DNA of 64,000 nt, from contig NZ_JAAZWE010000003.1 in the NCBI RefSeq assembly GCF_013185185.1, positions 248,001 to 312,000 of the forward strand, given 5' to 3'. Below the pieces are notes generated by a model, which was not told the origin of the DNA, ran no database searches, and saw nothing but the letters and a program-made list of their open reading frames with translations. Of the stretch, positions 17,291 through 25,933 are shown in pieces. Source of the stretch: Saccharibacillus endophyticus. GTDB taxonomy: Bacteria > Bacillota > Bacilli > Paenibacillales > Paenibacillaceae. The stretch's first letter is position 1, and each line of letters begins with the position of its first letter. A program made the position numbers and the translations under genes.

Positions 17291-18025
17291 TTAATCTTCG
17301 TCCGGTTTGATGACGTCCCAGGTCGCGAACGGCGAGAAACCGGAAGCTTGGGCCAAGCGAATAGAAGACACATTATCGGGCTGGCAGCGATATTGGGGTT
17401 CGCAGCCCAGTCGTAAAGCCTGCGCGCCGATTGCCCGTACCGTCTGCTTTCCGAAGCCTTGACCTCGGAACTGCGGCAGCGTGATCACGCCCAGGTCCGC
17501 GAAGGAGGTTCCTCTCCACGGATACATGCTGGCGGCCGATACCAGTCGGTCTTCGACGAAGCAGCCGAACGCGAGCCAATGATCCAGCTCGACGAACGCT
17601 TCGTCCATATCGTCTTCCGGGGCCTCCGAGACGAAATCTTCAAAAGCGTCGGCATCTTCGGACGTCAACTGTCGAACCGCAGCCGGGAAGCTTTCGTTAT
17701 GCAGAAGCTTTTGTTGCTCATTCGAAAAGTAAAATAGATGGTCCGCGCCGTTCAACTCGATGCCTGCAAGCTGCATCGCTTCGAAAATCGTCTGTTTATC
17801 GGCTTCGCTGCCTGGATTCAATCCGGTTCGCCGCGCCATTTCCGGCAGCATGGAGAGAAAGCCTCCCGAGCCGATCGGATCAAGCAGCATGACGCTTCGG
17901 GACGGGGGAAGCTCTCGATCGACGACGATGCGGTATTGTCCGGGGTGCGGACGATCGCGGTCGGTCAGCCAATACTTGTTCACCTTATCGGAAAAAACAG
18001 GGAATGAAGAGTAAGGTTCAAGCAT
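17291..18025 (-). CDS. GNAT-family N-acetyltransferase with N-terminal extension
   Basis: 244 residues. The first 110 or so residues form a poorly conserved N-terminal domain. Residues 115-235 are a GNAT domain with DLGVITLPQFRGQGFGKQTVRAI (motif A, Q-x-x-G-x-G) and a C-terminal YRCQPDNVSSIRLAQASGF motif. AAAGGAG precedes the ATG. Together with the genes either side it forms a run of acetyltransferases. Substrate unknown. Confidence 0.88.
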   Translation of the reverse strand: MLEPYSSFPVFSDKVNKYWLTDRDRPHPGQYRIVVDRELPPSRSVMLLDPIGSGGFLSMLPEMARRTGLNPGSEADKQTIFEAMQLAGIELNGADHLFYFSNEQQKLLHNESFPAAVRQLTSEDADAFEDFVSEAPEDDMDEAFVELDHWLAFGCFVEDRLVSAASMYPWRGTSFADLGVITLPQFRGQGFGKQTVRAIGAQALRLGCEPQYRCQPDNVSSIRLAQASGFSPFATWDVIKPDED

Positions 18026-18118
18026 GGGAATCGCTCCTTTTTTCTTGTCGGTTATGAATCGTGAATCTGCTAAACCGACGATTGTCCGCTTTCGAACGCT
18101 ACAGCGCGAGCAGCTCGT

Positions 18119-18606
18119 TCATCTGTTCCTCCTTGCATAATGCTTGTACGCGCCCTCTTCCAGCTTAACCTCGCCCAGGTCCTCGAAGCCGCATTTTTGC
18201 AGTACGCGGTTGGACGCGATATTGTCGGGCTTGGCGAGACCGTGAATGACGTTCGTATCGGTGTTGGCAAACAGCCAATCGGTAAGGGCGGTAACGGCCT
18301 GCGTCATGTAGCCTTTTCCCAGGCAATCTGCGGATAACCCGTACACGATTTCGCGATTGGGAACAGGGAGCTCGTCTTTGAGTTCCGTGCAGCACCAGCC
18401 GACGAATCGTCCGCTAGAGCGTTTTCCAAAAAGGCCCGGTTGCCCGGGATCTCGTAATCGCGCAGCCAAAGGCGGCGGGTCTTCCGATCGACTTCCCAAT
18501 CCGGCAAAAACTCGCGAATATGCGGTTCTGCCGTTATGGCGCAAAAATCGTCCAAATCTTCGGGCAGAAATTCGCGCAGCGGGGCGCGTCTTCGAGATTC
18601 GAATAC
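18119..18606 (-). pseudogene. Frameshifted GNAT (RimJ/RimL-type) acetyltransferase
   Basis: Two minus-strand frames together make one GNAT protein. The N-terminal part, ending near 18430, contains PEDLDDFCAITAEPHIREFL and a DYEIPGNRAF segment. The C-terminal part, from about 18425 down to 18119, contains GRFVGWC, then VYGLSADCLGKGYMTQAV (motif A) and IASNRVLQKCGFEDLG. The frame changes around 18410-18432, where TTTTT and AAAA runs occur on the coding strand. The apparent start (GTA at 18606) is not a usual start codon and has no ribosome binding site. This suggests decay, or a sequencing error plus an atypical start. Confidence 0.75.
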
Positions 18607-18629
18607 GCGCCCGCGTTCAATTTTGTTTT

Positions 18630-19586
18630 TTAAAGCTCGGTCGCGTAGCGGTGTTCTTCGGTCTCGATCTCGAAGCCTGCCGATTTGTAGACGCTCAGCG
18701 CGTTTTCGTTCATCGCTTCCACGTCGAGTTCGGCATCTTCGCAGCTTTTGGCATGGATTTCATGCAGCGCCCGCGCCAACAGAGCCGAAGCCAGTCCTCG
18801 TCTGCGATACGGTTCGCGAACCAGCACCTCTTCGATCTCGCCGGTCTCGTTGTCGGAAATCCAGTACATAAGGCTTGCGACCGGGCGGTTTTCCGCAAAA
18901 ATTTGCAGCATCCGCCATTGGTCGCGCGCGACGATTTCGTTCAGCCGCTCCGCGCCGATCGGCGTTTCCGGCCAGATCTCCAGATCGAGCGCCAGATAGT
19001 CCGCTGCCTGTTCGGCGCTTAGCGCATCGAACGTTTTCCATTCGAATCCTGCAGGCAGTTCCGGCTGCGGCAGCGTGCTTTCATTGAAGTTGCTCAGGTC
19101 GCGACACATGCGGTATTGTTTTTTCAACAGGAAAAATTCCGGGCGCTGCGCAAAATGCGCCGTGTTCTCCGCTTCTTCCGCAAAGTTGCCGAATCCGAAA
19201 ATCGTTCCGTGCGAAGTCGGAAGCTCGGCTTTCAACTCCAGCGCCCGCGCATGCAGCACATCGTACATGTCGTTGAACAGGGCGGCATCGTTCACGTGCC
19301 CCGGCAGCGTTTTGATATTGAAAAAGATGCGGTGTTTGGCGGACAGGTCCGCATGATCCGGCACGACGCTGAACGTTTCGACCTGGCCTTTGGCGATCAT
19401 GACGTCTCCGTCGAAAGCGCAGTACACGTTACGCCAATTTTCTTGTTCGCCTACCCACCAGAAGACGACGCGTCGTCCTTCCGCTGCTTGGTTATACAAG
19501 GCACCGAGTGCCGGGAAGTCGCTTTCGCTAAAGTTACGGATAAGGAACGTAGAATTCGAATCGTTTCGATTGACGGGAGTATGCAT
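18630..19586 (-). CDS. GNAT-family N-acetyltransferase, two-domain
   Basis: 318 residues, about twice the length of a single GNAT domain. The C-terminal half has the intact acetyl-CoA motif IEEVLVREPYRRRGLASALLARAL and the family end AMNENALSVYKSAGFE. The N-terminal half resembles a degenerate GNAT copy (LIRNFSESDFPALGALYNQA start). GGAAAGG lies upstream of the ATG. This is the first gene of the minus-strand acetyltransferase run and is divergent from the AraC-type regulator at 19800, which might control it (inference). Confidence 0.88.
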   Translation of the reverse strand: MHTPVNRNDSNSTFLIRNFSESDFPALGALYNQAAEGRRVVFWWVGEQENWRNVYCAFDGDVMIAKGQVETFSVVPDHADLSAKHRIFFNIKTLPGHVNDAALFNDMYDVLHARALELKAELPTSHGTIFGFGNFAEEAENTAHFAQRPEFFLLKKQYRMCRDLSNFNESTLPQPELPAGFEWKTFDALSAEQAADYLALDLEIWPETPIGAERLNEIVARDQWRMLQIFAENRPVASLMYWISDNETGEIEEVLVREPYRRRGLASALLARALHEIHAKSCEDAELDVEAMNENALSVYKSAGFEIETEEHRYATEL

Positions 19587-19799
19587 AATAAAAGCCTACC
19601 TTTCCGGCAGTAATCTGCCTGTTTCCAGTATGCGGCAAGCAGGGGAGGGAGAAATGAACCGATCTTGCGCATCTTGCGGTCGAAAAGCTTCGGGAGACGG
19701 AATGCTTTCGGCTGACGGTGCCTCCTTTTTTTGTTAGGATAGAAGCACAATGATGGAGTTCGGGAAAAACCGGGCCGGAGACGGAAGAGAGAAAACAGG

Positions 19800-20792
19800 A
19801 TGAACGAAAGATCGCAGCAGCACCCGGAAATGAAAAAAGAAATCGAGGGACGCGCCGCCGAGCGGACTTTGATCGGCGGGAGCGATACGATCGGCACGAT
19901 CGAACGCGTGCTGGAGGAGGTCGAGCGCAGACTGGCGGACAAGATCGTGCTGGACGAATTGGCTGAGCATGTCCATTTGTCCAAATTCCATCTGCACCGC
20001 TTGATGCGCGCCGCGACGGGCCTGCCGCTGATGGAATACATTCGTGCCCGCAAACTGTCCGCAAGCGCGCACGATTTGTTCGAGCAGCGAAGCGGGGGAA
20101 CGGTGTTGGACACGGCGCTGGCCTACGGATTCGACCATGAGCAATCGTATATTCGCGCTTTTAAAAGGCAGTTCGGGGTGACGCCCGCGCAATTTCGCCG
20201 AGGCACCGAGGAGATCCGGTTGGTCGAGCGATACGATACGTCCGTGCTCAAAGAAATCCGGGAAGGCGTCGTATTCGAGCCGACCTTCGTGATGAAGCCG
20301 CGCAGTCTGTATGCCGGGCGAAGAGCGACGATCCCGATCGCGGAAAATTTCGAACGCTACACGGCGAACGCGCACGGCGTTTCTTTTTTCTACGGCGAGC
20401 ACGGCAAAATCCCGCGTAAGCTGAAGCCGAGCGTCTATATCGGATTGACCTTGTATCCGCCCGAATGCTCGCCGAAAGCGACGGATTATTTGACCTCCGC
20501 CGAGGTTTCTTCATTGGAAGGATTGGAGCGCGACTGGGATACCGCGGTGATTCCGGCAGGCAAATACGCGGTGTTCAAATACATCGGACGCTTCCATCCC
20601 GAGAATCTGACCATTCACCAGCTCAACGATATTTGGAACTACATGGACGAATGGATCATGCGCTCCCCGTACGAGCAGGCACACGGCCACCATTTCGAAT
20701 ATATCGACGCGGCGCTTGCGAGAGCAGACTACTGCGAAGCGGATTTGTATCTGCCGATTCGGGACCGCGAAGTGCCGCAATCGGAATCATGA
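19800..20792 (+). CDS. AraC-family regulator with GyrI-like effector domain
   Basis: 330 residues. Residues 30-135 form an AraC double helix-turn-helix (VLDELAEHVHLSKFHLHRLM and the second motif ending AFKRQFGVTPAQFRR). Residues 155-325 resemble a GyrI/SOUL-like effector-binding domain, as in Rob/SoxS-type and BmrR-like regulators that sense small hydrophobic compounds. The Shine-Dalgarno before the ATG is weak. It lies divergent from the acetyltransferase run, across a 213-bp gap, so a drug- or metabolite-responsive control of that run is plausible but not shown. Confidence 0.88.
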   Translation: MNERSQQHPEMKKEIEGRAAERTLIGGSDTIGTIERVLEEVERRLADKIVLDELAEHVHLSKFHLHRLMRAATGLPLMEYIRARKLSASAHDLFEQRSGGTVLDTALAYGFDHEQSYIRAFKRQFGVTPAQFRRGTEEIRLVERYDTSVLKEIREGVVFEPTFVMKPRSLYAGRRATIPIAENFERYTANAHGVSFFYGEHGKIPRKLKPSVYIGLTLYPPECSPKATDYLTSAEVSSLEGLERDWDTAVIPAGKYAVFKYIGRFHPENLTIHQLNDIWNYMDEWIMRSPYEQAHGHHFEYIDAALARADYCEADLYLPIRDREVPQSES

Positions 20793-20889
20793 AAGATTTT
20801 TCATCCGTTTATAAGGGGGAAATCCGAAACCTGAGGGCACCGGGCGGAGTATGTAACGCACAAACTTTCAAGAGGAGCGTGCATAACGC

Positions 20890-21333
20890 ATGAAAAAAAT
20901 CATTCTGGCCCTGACCCTGTTTGCCGTCCCGCTTGCCGGTTGTTCGGCGGTCGAAGAAGTGGGTCGCTCCGTCAACTATACAAGCGACGCGGTCGCATAT
21001 ATTAATGACGCTTCGCAATGGGCGCAAGAACTGCCGCAAATGGCCCAAGACGCCGCAACCGACCCGCAAGCTCAAGAACAATTGAAGCAGGAACTGGACC
21101 AGGTCCAGCAGCGCGCTTCCGAATTCGCCCAAACCGAAGTTCCCGAATTCGCGCAGGACATCCACCAGCAGTTGACCGGGTATAACGAAACGCTGAACAC
21201 GCAGATCGACGATATTCAGCAGCGGATCGAAGCCGGGGAATTTACGCCGGAGATGCTGCAAAATTCCCAGGTCATGCAGACGATTCAGGATATCCGCGGG
21301 TTGATGGATCAGGTGCAGCAGTTGGGGCAATAA
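20890..21333 (+). CDS. Small lipoprotein, DUF6376-like
   Basis: 147 residues with a lipoprotein signal: MKKIILALTLFAVPLAGC with the lipobox LAGC placing the lipidated Cys at 18. The mature part is Gln/Asp/Glu-rich and helical, with a possible coiled coil over 60-140. It resembles the Bacillales DUF6376 lipoproteins. Expected on the outer face of the membrane, function unknown. AGGAG precedes the ATG. Confidence 0.75.
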   Translation: MKKIILALTLFAVPLAGCSAVEEVGRSVNYTSDAVAYINDASQWAQELPQMAQDAATDPQAQEQLKQELDQVQQRASEFAQTEVPEFAQDIHQQLTGYNETLNTQIDDIQQRIEAGEFTPEMLQNSQVMQTIQDIRGLMDQVQQLGQ

Positions 21334-21410
21334 AAGATAAGTTGAACGACATCAAAACCACTTATGAGCTTCCTCCGATTTCATCCTTGAATCCTCTTAC
21401 TCAACCCTGC

Positions 21411-21463
21411 CTTCTCAACGACAGAAAGCTCCGACTTGTTCGGAGCTTTCTGCCGTTGAGAAG
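21411..21463. terminator. Very long hairpin downstream of the lipoprotein gene
   Basis: The arms 21411-21434 and 21440-21463 pair over 24 positions with a single mismatch around a 5-base loop. There is no clear U-tract on either strand (only CCCGTTTT on the plus side), so it could be a rho-independent terminator of low U content, an mRNA-stabilising stem or a protein-binding palindrome. Confidence 0.6.
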
Positions 21464-21636
21464 CCCGTTTTGCATCGCAGCCGCCCCACGCTTCCCCGCA
21501 AATAAGAGCCTCTCGATTCCGCACAACCCGCAGCTGTTTGCACGAAACCACCATTAATTTGCAACCTTCCCGAATCCCTTGTCGGCGTCAGGTTCGACTC
21601 TCTATAATGAGCAGAAAACAGAAGGAGCGGTAGCCG

Positions 21637-22347
21637 ATGAACGTGATTCTGCTCAAACATTTCGATTTCGACGATCCTGCCGTCTTTACCGATTGGGCGA
21701 AATCGGAAGGCCATCGCCTGACGATCTTGAACCCGACGCAGCAGCAGCTCGATCCGTCGCTTCTGGACGACACGGGTCTGCTCATCATCGGAGGTTCGCC
21801 GACCAGCGCGTATGAAGATGATCAATACCCTTGGCTTGCGCCGGAAAAAGCCTTTGTCAAAAACGCAATCGACCGCGAGATCAAAGTTTTCGGCATTTGC
21901 TTCGGCGCGCAAATGCTGGCCGGGCTGCTCGGCGGCCGTGCCTATCCGCACTCGTTGAAGGAAATCGGCTGGCATACCATTCAACGCAATGATGAAGCGC
22001 ATCCTGCATTGGCCGCGTTGCCGGACAGTTTCCGCTCGCTGCAATGGCATGGGGACACCTTTGACTTGCCGCCGGGTGCGACTTTGCTTGCAGGTTCCGA
22101 ATATTGTGCGAATCAGGCTTACGCATGGGGAGATCATGTACTTGCGGTACAGTTTCACCTGGAGACGTCGTCGCCTTGCATCCATACGATGTTAGATGTC
22201 TGGGAGAGCGATCTAAAGCCGGATATCCCTTCGATTCAGCGTTCGGCGGACATTGTGCAGGAGAGTGAACGAACGGTGGAATCTTTTGCTATGCTGCATG
22301 GAATTCTGAATGCTTTCGCGGATATGAGTCCCGTTCAGAAAATTTAA
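21637..22347 (+). CDS. Class I glutamine amidotransferase (GMP synthase-like)
   Basis: 236 residues. The nucleophile elbow FGICFGAQMLAGLLGG (Cys near 88) and the distal VQFHLETSS motif (His and Glu near 173 and 175) complete the Cys-His-Glu triad. LLIIGGSPTSAYEDD is the family oxyanion region. Free-standing members hydrolyse glutamine or gamma-glutamyl compounds, and the acceptor here is unknown. AGAAGGAG precedes the ATG. Monocistronic between two hairpins. Confidence 0.88.
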   Translation: MNVILLKHFDFDDPAVFTDWAKSEGHRLTILNPTQQQLDPSLLDDTGLLIIGGSPTSAYEDDQYPWLAPEKAFVKNAIDREIKVFGICFGAQMLAGLLGGRAYPHSLKEIGWHTIQRNDEAHPALAALPDSFRSLQWHGDTFDLPPGATLLAGSEYCANQAYAWGDHVLAVQFHLETSSPCIHTMLDVWESDLKPDIPSIQRSADIVQESERTVESFAMLHGILNAFADMSPVQKI

Positions 22348-22416
22348 ATTTTATTGCAACATTTTTCTTGAAAACCTCTGTACCAACCAGTAATTTTCGG
22401 TATAATCTTTCATGAG

Positions 22417-22454
22417 AAGAGGTCGATCCGGAGATCCCGAATCGACCTCTTTTT
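22417..22454 (+). terminator. Intrinsic terminator after the amidotransferase gene
   Basis: AAGAGGTCGAT (22417-22427) pairs with ATCGACCTCTT and is followed by TTTTT. The loop is 13 bases. Confidence 0.85.
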
Positions 22455-22618
22455 GTATCTGGTTAGAGTAAAAGGGCTCGCAGAAGGATCGATTTAATTT
22501 GGATATAAATCGTTTTCGGAAAACTGGGCGAGATCAAGATCCGCATCGTGCCGTTTGACGGTCGGTTTTTTATTGCGATGTTACAGGTTCAAGAAGCTGA
22601 AGGAGGACTGAACGACGT

Positions 22619-23887
22619 TTGAAAAAGCTGGTCTGGATGGGGAGCCTGTTTTATCTCCTCATGGGTTTCATCAAAGTTACTGTCGCTTCGATTATTACGG
22701 TACTGCTGCCGCTGTATGACCGTGTGTACACGGATGCGGGCGCGCTGATCTTTATCGAATTCGGCGCTTCGATCTTCGGCATGCTGATCCAGCCGTGGCT
22801 GGCGAATCGCATGTCCAAAAAGACGATGCTGCATATCGGAGCCTGGGGCGTGGCGGCTTCGTATCTGCTGATCGCGTTCCTGCCGCCGTGGCCGCTGCTA
22901 TTGGTAGGGTTCGCGCTCGCCGGCTTCTTGGGCGGAATTATCGAGTCGGTCATCGCCGCCGTTATTTTGGAAGGCCTGCAATCGAATGCGGCGATCGCGA
23001 TGAGCCGACTGGAAGTGGCTTTCGGCGTAGGGTCGTTGATTCTTCCATTGGTGATCGGCATGCTGATCGTGAGCGGGTTCTGGAATTATGCGCTGTTCGG
23101 CATTGCCGCGTACTGCGTATTCCTGTCGTTGTTCGTCCGTTTCGTTCGCTTCGGAGATGCCGAGCCGTTGTTCAAACCTGCTTTTAAAGCCGAAGTGCCG
23201 AATGCAGTTCCGTCAGGCGCGGCTTCATCCGGTCCGGTGGGCGCAGTTGTGGCTGCCGCTGCAACCAATCACCCGTCCGCAAGCAAGAAACGCATTCTTC
23301 GGGCACCGGGCGCGCTGATGCTGCCAGCCTTCATCTTGTTGTTCTTTTTCTACGGAGCAACGGATATCGGCCTGGTCAATTATCTGCCGTCGCTGATGTT
23401 GGAGACCGGCATGGCCGATGCGGCTACGGCTCCGATCAGCGTGACCGTGTTCTGGGCCGCGATGATCGCGGGTCGGATGTTCGCGGGGTACGAAGCGGAG
23501 AAGCTGGGATATCGCAAGTATCTGTTTATCCATTGGGGCGGCATGATCGTGCTGCTGTCGCTGTTCGCGATCAATCGTAACGCGGTCATCGGCTATGCGC
23601 TGATCGTCTTGCTGGGGCTGACGTTGTCCGGTCTGTACGTGGTAACGCTTGTCTACGCCAAGACGCTGATGCCGCGCAATATCGCGCGCAACACCAGCAT
23701 TTTGATGGCGGGCTGCGCGGTCGGCGGGGGATTGTTCTCCGTCACGGCGGGACGCATGCTGGATGCGCTGCCGCCTTCCTACGTGCAGTGGATGATGGCG
23801 GGTATCGCGCTTCTAAGCCTGTTGACGTATATCGTGTACGCGAAGGAGCGTCAGGCGAAGCCGGCTTCGGAACTTGCGCAGGCATAA
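22619..23887 (+). CDS. Major facilitator superfamily transporter
   Basis: 422 residues from a TTG with AAGGAGG about 12 bases upstream. Twelve hydrophobic segments are split into two halves by a roughly 45-residue Ala/Ser/Pro-rich cytoplasmic loop (about 190-230). Basic loops after TM2 (ANRMSKKTML) and TM8 (YEAEKLGYRKYLF) fit the MFS motif A positions. The protein resembles fucose/FLVCR-like or sugar MFS proteins more than drug exporters, but the substrate is not determined. It has its own terminator. Confidence 0.85.
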   Translation: MKKLVWMGSLFYLLMGFIKVTVASIITVLLPLYDRVYTDAGALIFIEFGASIFGMLIQPWLANRMSKKTMLHIGAWGVAASYLLIAFLPPWPLLLVGFALAGFLGGIIESVIAAVILEGLQSNAAIAMSRLEVAFGVGSLILPLVIGMLIVSGFWNYALFGIAAYCVFLSLFVRFVRFGDAEPLFKPAFKAEVPNAVPSGAASSGPVGAVVAAAATNHPSASKKRILRAPGALMLPAFILLFFFYGATDIGLVNYLPSLMLETGMADAATAPISVTVFWAAMIAGRMFAGYEAEKLGYRKYLFIHWGGMIVLLSLFAINRNAVIGYALIVLLGLTLSGLYVVTLVYAKTLMPRNIARNTSILMAGCAVGGGLFSVTAGRMLDALPPSYVQWMMAGIALLSLLTYIVYAKERQAKPASELAQA

Positions 23888-23951
23888 GATTTTTTTTGAA
23901 CGAATGAGCGTCAAGCCGTTTTGGTACGCGAAAGCTTTTGCGGCATATTGC

Positions 23952-23988
23952 AAGCCACTTTGTCATTCGAGACAAAGTGGCTTTTTTT
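23952..23988 (+). terminator. Intrinsic terminator after the MFS gene
   Basis: AAGCCACTTTGTC pairs with GACAAAGTGGCTT around ATTCGA, followed by T7. Its position within a longer open frame argues that the next gene starts only at 24052. Confidence 0.92.
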
Positions 23989-24051
23989 AAGATGCCCCTA
24001 TCTTTTATAATGAACGGATACTTCCATAACCAGAAAGGAGCGATTCGGCAC

Positions 24052-24624
24052 GTGAACTATTATTTTCTGGAATCCCAACTGCCGAAAAGCGGATTCGTGG
24101 ACGGCAGCGTAACTTTCGTGCCCGAATTGGAGACTTATTACAGCCAGATACGCACCCGTTTACCTATCGATACGGTCGCCGAAGTGCTGCTGCATTCGAG
24201 CATCCGCAATCTCAAAAACGACTACTTTCATACCACCGACGGAGCCAAGGTCATATCGGACGCGTTCAAGATTTTATTGGAGCGGCAAAAAACGGACATT
24301 CAATTCATTCCGGCAGCCCTGCGCTATCACAACGGCCGTCCGGTCGAACGGGCCTACTGGATCGCGCACCTTCCGGACGAAGTCGATTGCTTCGACTACG
24401 AGCGCTCGGATTACGGCCGCAAAGCGGTCATCGCCGCATCCGTGCACGAGCCGCCGCGCAAGCTGATCAAAGTTCTTTTCAAAGCTTATCTGGATACCGA
24501 AAAAGTGGACGGCCGCGAGTTTTTCATGCTGGCGCACGTTCTCGCATTGAAGCCGATCATTTCAGAAGAATTCTATCAGGTATGCAAAAAGAATAAATTG
24601 AGCCTGAATGTCACGCCATTATAA
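24052..24624 (+). CDS. Imm11/Imm43-like (DUF1629-type) protein, possible orphan immunity protein
   Basis: 190 residues from the GTG at 24052, preceded by AAAGGAG. The open frame extends up to 23938, but that part crosses a terminator. The opening VNYYFLESQ, the central FIPAALRYHNGRPVERAYWIAHLPDEVDCFDYERSDY and the end KPIISEEFYQVCKKNKLS resemble the Imm11/Imm43 immunity families of polymorphic toxin systems (the end matches the usual I-S-x-x-F segment). No toxin gene is adjacent, so it may be an orphan. The family assignment comes from recall and is moderate. Confidence 0.5.
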   Translation: MNYYFLESQLPKSGFVDGSVTFVPELETYYSQIRTRLPIDTVAEVLLHSSIRNLKNDYFHTTDGAKVISDAFKILLERQKTDIQFIPAALRYHNGRPVERAYWIAHLPDEVDCFDYERSDYGRKAVIAASVHEPPRKLIKVLFKAYLDTEKVDGREFFMLAHVLALKPIISEEFYQVCKKNKLSLNVTPL

Positions 24625-24821
24625 TTTCGACTGTTCAAATTCAAAATAATTCTTCTTCCCCATACCCGCCGCCGCTTCTCTCCGTTACAATGAGGAGATG
24701 ATTCAAAGGCAAACGGACGTGTTAAGCATAAATCAATCGCATCAGCGGAACATTTTCCCAATTCCGGTCCGTGGCAGCTCGGCTGCAGTACTACAAAACT
24801 CAGGCTAAAGCGGAGGTAGAC

Positions 24822-25622
24822 ATGGAAACAGAAGCGCTAAAAAACGTTGAATTACTGGCACTCAAAAAGCACAAAATCTACAAGCAAAGCGTCATCCGCT
24901 ACATCCTGCGTTCGGTCCTGGCAAGCATGTTTATCGGCTTCGGCGTTATCGTCGCATTCCGGGCAGGCAGCTTTTTCTATCTCGCCGATTCGCCGCTGAC
25001 CTATCCGATGGCAGCGCTCACGTTCGGCGCGGCGATCATCCTGATCTCTTACGGCGGCGGCGATTTGTTCACGGGCAACACGTTCTATTATACGTACGCG
25101 GCGCTGCGCAAAAAGCTCAAATGGACGGAAGTCGTCAAGCTTTGGATCACGAGCTACGCCGGCAACATGATCGGAGCGGCCTTTTTCGCGGGATTCATTT
25201 TCCTGACCGGATTGTTCGCTTCGCCCGACATCAACGGCTTCCTGCTCAACGTGGTGCAGCACAAGATGGAAGCGCCGACGAGCCAGCTTTTCTTCCGCGC
25301 GATTTTGTGTAACTGGCTGGTCTGCATGGCGTTCTTCGTCCCGATGTTCATGAAGGAAAACGGCGCGAAGATGTTCGCCATGATGCTGTTCGTGTTCTGC
25401 TTCTTCATCTCGGGCTACGAGCACAGCATCGCCAATATGTGTACGTTCGCGATCGCGCTGGTGGTCGACCATCCCGCGGAAATTTCGATGGCGGGCGTCG
25501 TGCACAACCTGGTTCCGGTCACGCTCGGCAATCTGGTCGGCGGCGTAGGACTGATGGGCTTTATGTATTACGTGGTCAACAAGCCGTTTTTGGATGAAGA
25601 AGATAAGCTTAATCAGAAATAA
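24822..25622 (+). CDS. Formate/nitrite transporter (FNT) family channel
   Basis: 266 residues from the ATG at 24822 with GGAGG 7 bases upstream. A longer in-frame start at 24771 lacks a ribosome binding site. Six hydrophobic segments occur, with FNT signatures GGGDLFTGN (about 85), the CNWLVCMAFF helix (about 168) and GYEHSIANM (about 206), which line the pore with the central His. It moves formate, nitrite or a similar small monovalent anion across the plasma membrane, but the residues seen do not decide which. Confidence 0.92.
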   Translation: METEALKNVELLALKKHKIYKQSVIRYILRSVLASMFIGFGVIVAFRAGSFFYLADSPLTYPMAALTFGAAIILISYGGGDLFTGNTFYYTYAALRKKLKWTEVVKLWITSYAGNMIGAAFFAGFIFLTGLFASPDINGFLLNVVQHKMEAPTSQLFFRAILCNWLVCMAFFVPMFMKENGAKMFAMMLFVFCFFISGYEHSIANMCTFAIALVVDHPAEISMAGVVHNLVPVTLGNLVGGVGLMGFMYYVVNKPFLDEEDKLNQK

Positions 25623-25639
25623 TCGGTTGGGAAAAAAGC

Positions 25640-25679
25640 AAGAACGGGAAAGTCGCCGAGGCGCTTTCCCGTTCTTTTT
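25640..25679 (+). terminator. Intrinsic terminator after the FNT gene
   Basis: AAGAACGGGAAAG pairs with CTTTCCCGTTCTT, followed by T5. There is a small inner CGCC/GGCG helix. Confidence 0.9.
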
Positions 25680-25767
25680 GCATGCGGAAAAAACGGACTG
25701 CGGCGCACGGACAACATAAGACTTTCCGAATGCCGCCGCCAGATTGTTTTTTTGCTCGAGGCTGCGT

Positions 25768-25821
25768 AAAAAAAAGGACGATCCCCGGGCGTTGAACGCT
25801 GTTCGGGATCGTCTTTTTTTT
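25768..25821. terminator. Bidirectional terminator
   Basis: GGACGATCCC pairs imperfectly at one base with GGGATCGTC and is flanked by A8 and T8. It sits between the FNT gene and the minus-strand subtilisin and probably serves the latter. The 311-bp gap 25623-25933 otherwise shows nothing recognisable. Confidence 0.88.
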
Positions 25822-25933
25822 GGCGAACTTGCGGTGAAGATATCGCTTGCCATGGACAGTGCCGCTTATTCCATTCGTTCACGTTAAGCCGTAAGCGTCA
25901 TTCAATAAGCTCGGCGCGCTCGGCCGGAGCGGA

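Noticed and set aside
22400..22454. Possible small RNA from TATAAT at 22401 ending at the hairpin
   Set aside because: Only about 10 bases separate the hexamer from the stem and no -35 is seen. Simpler as a terminator.
24852..25853. 333-codon frame opposite the FNT gene
   Set aside because: Gln/Arg/Asp-rich antisense shadow that crosses a terminator.
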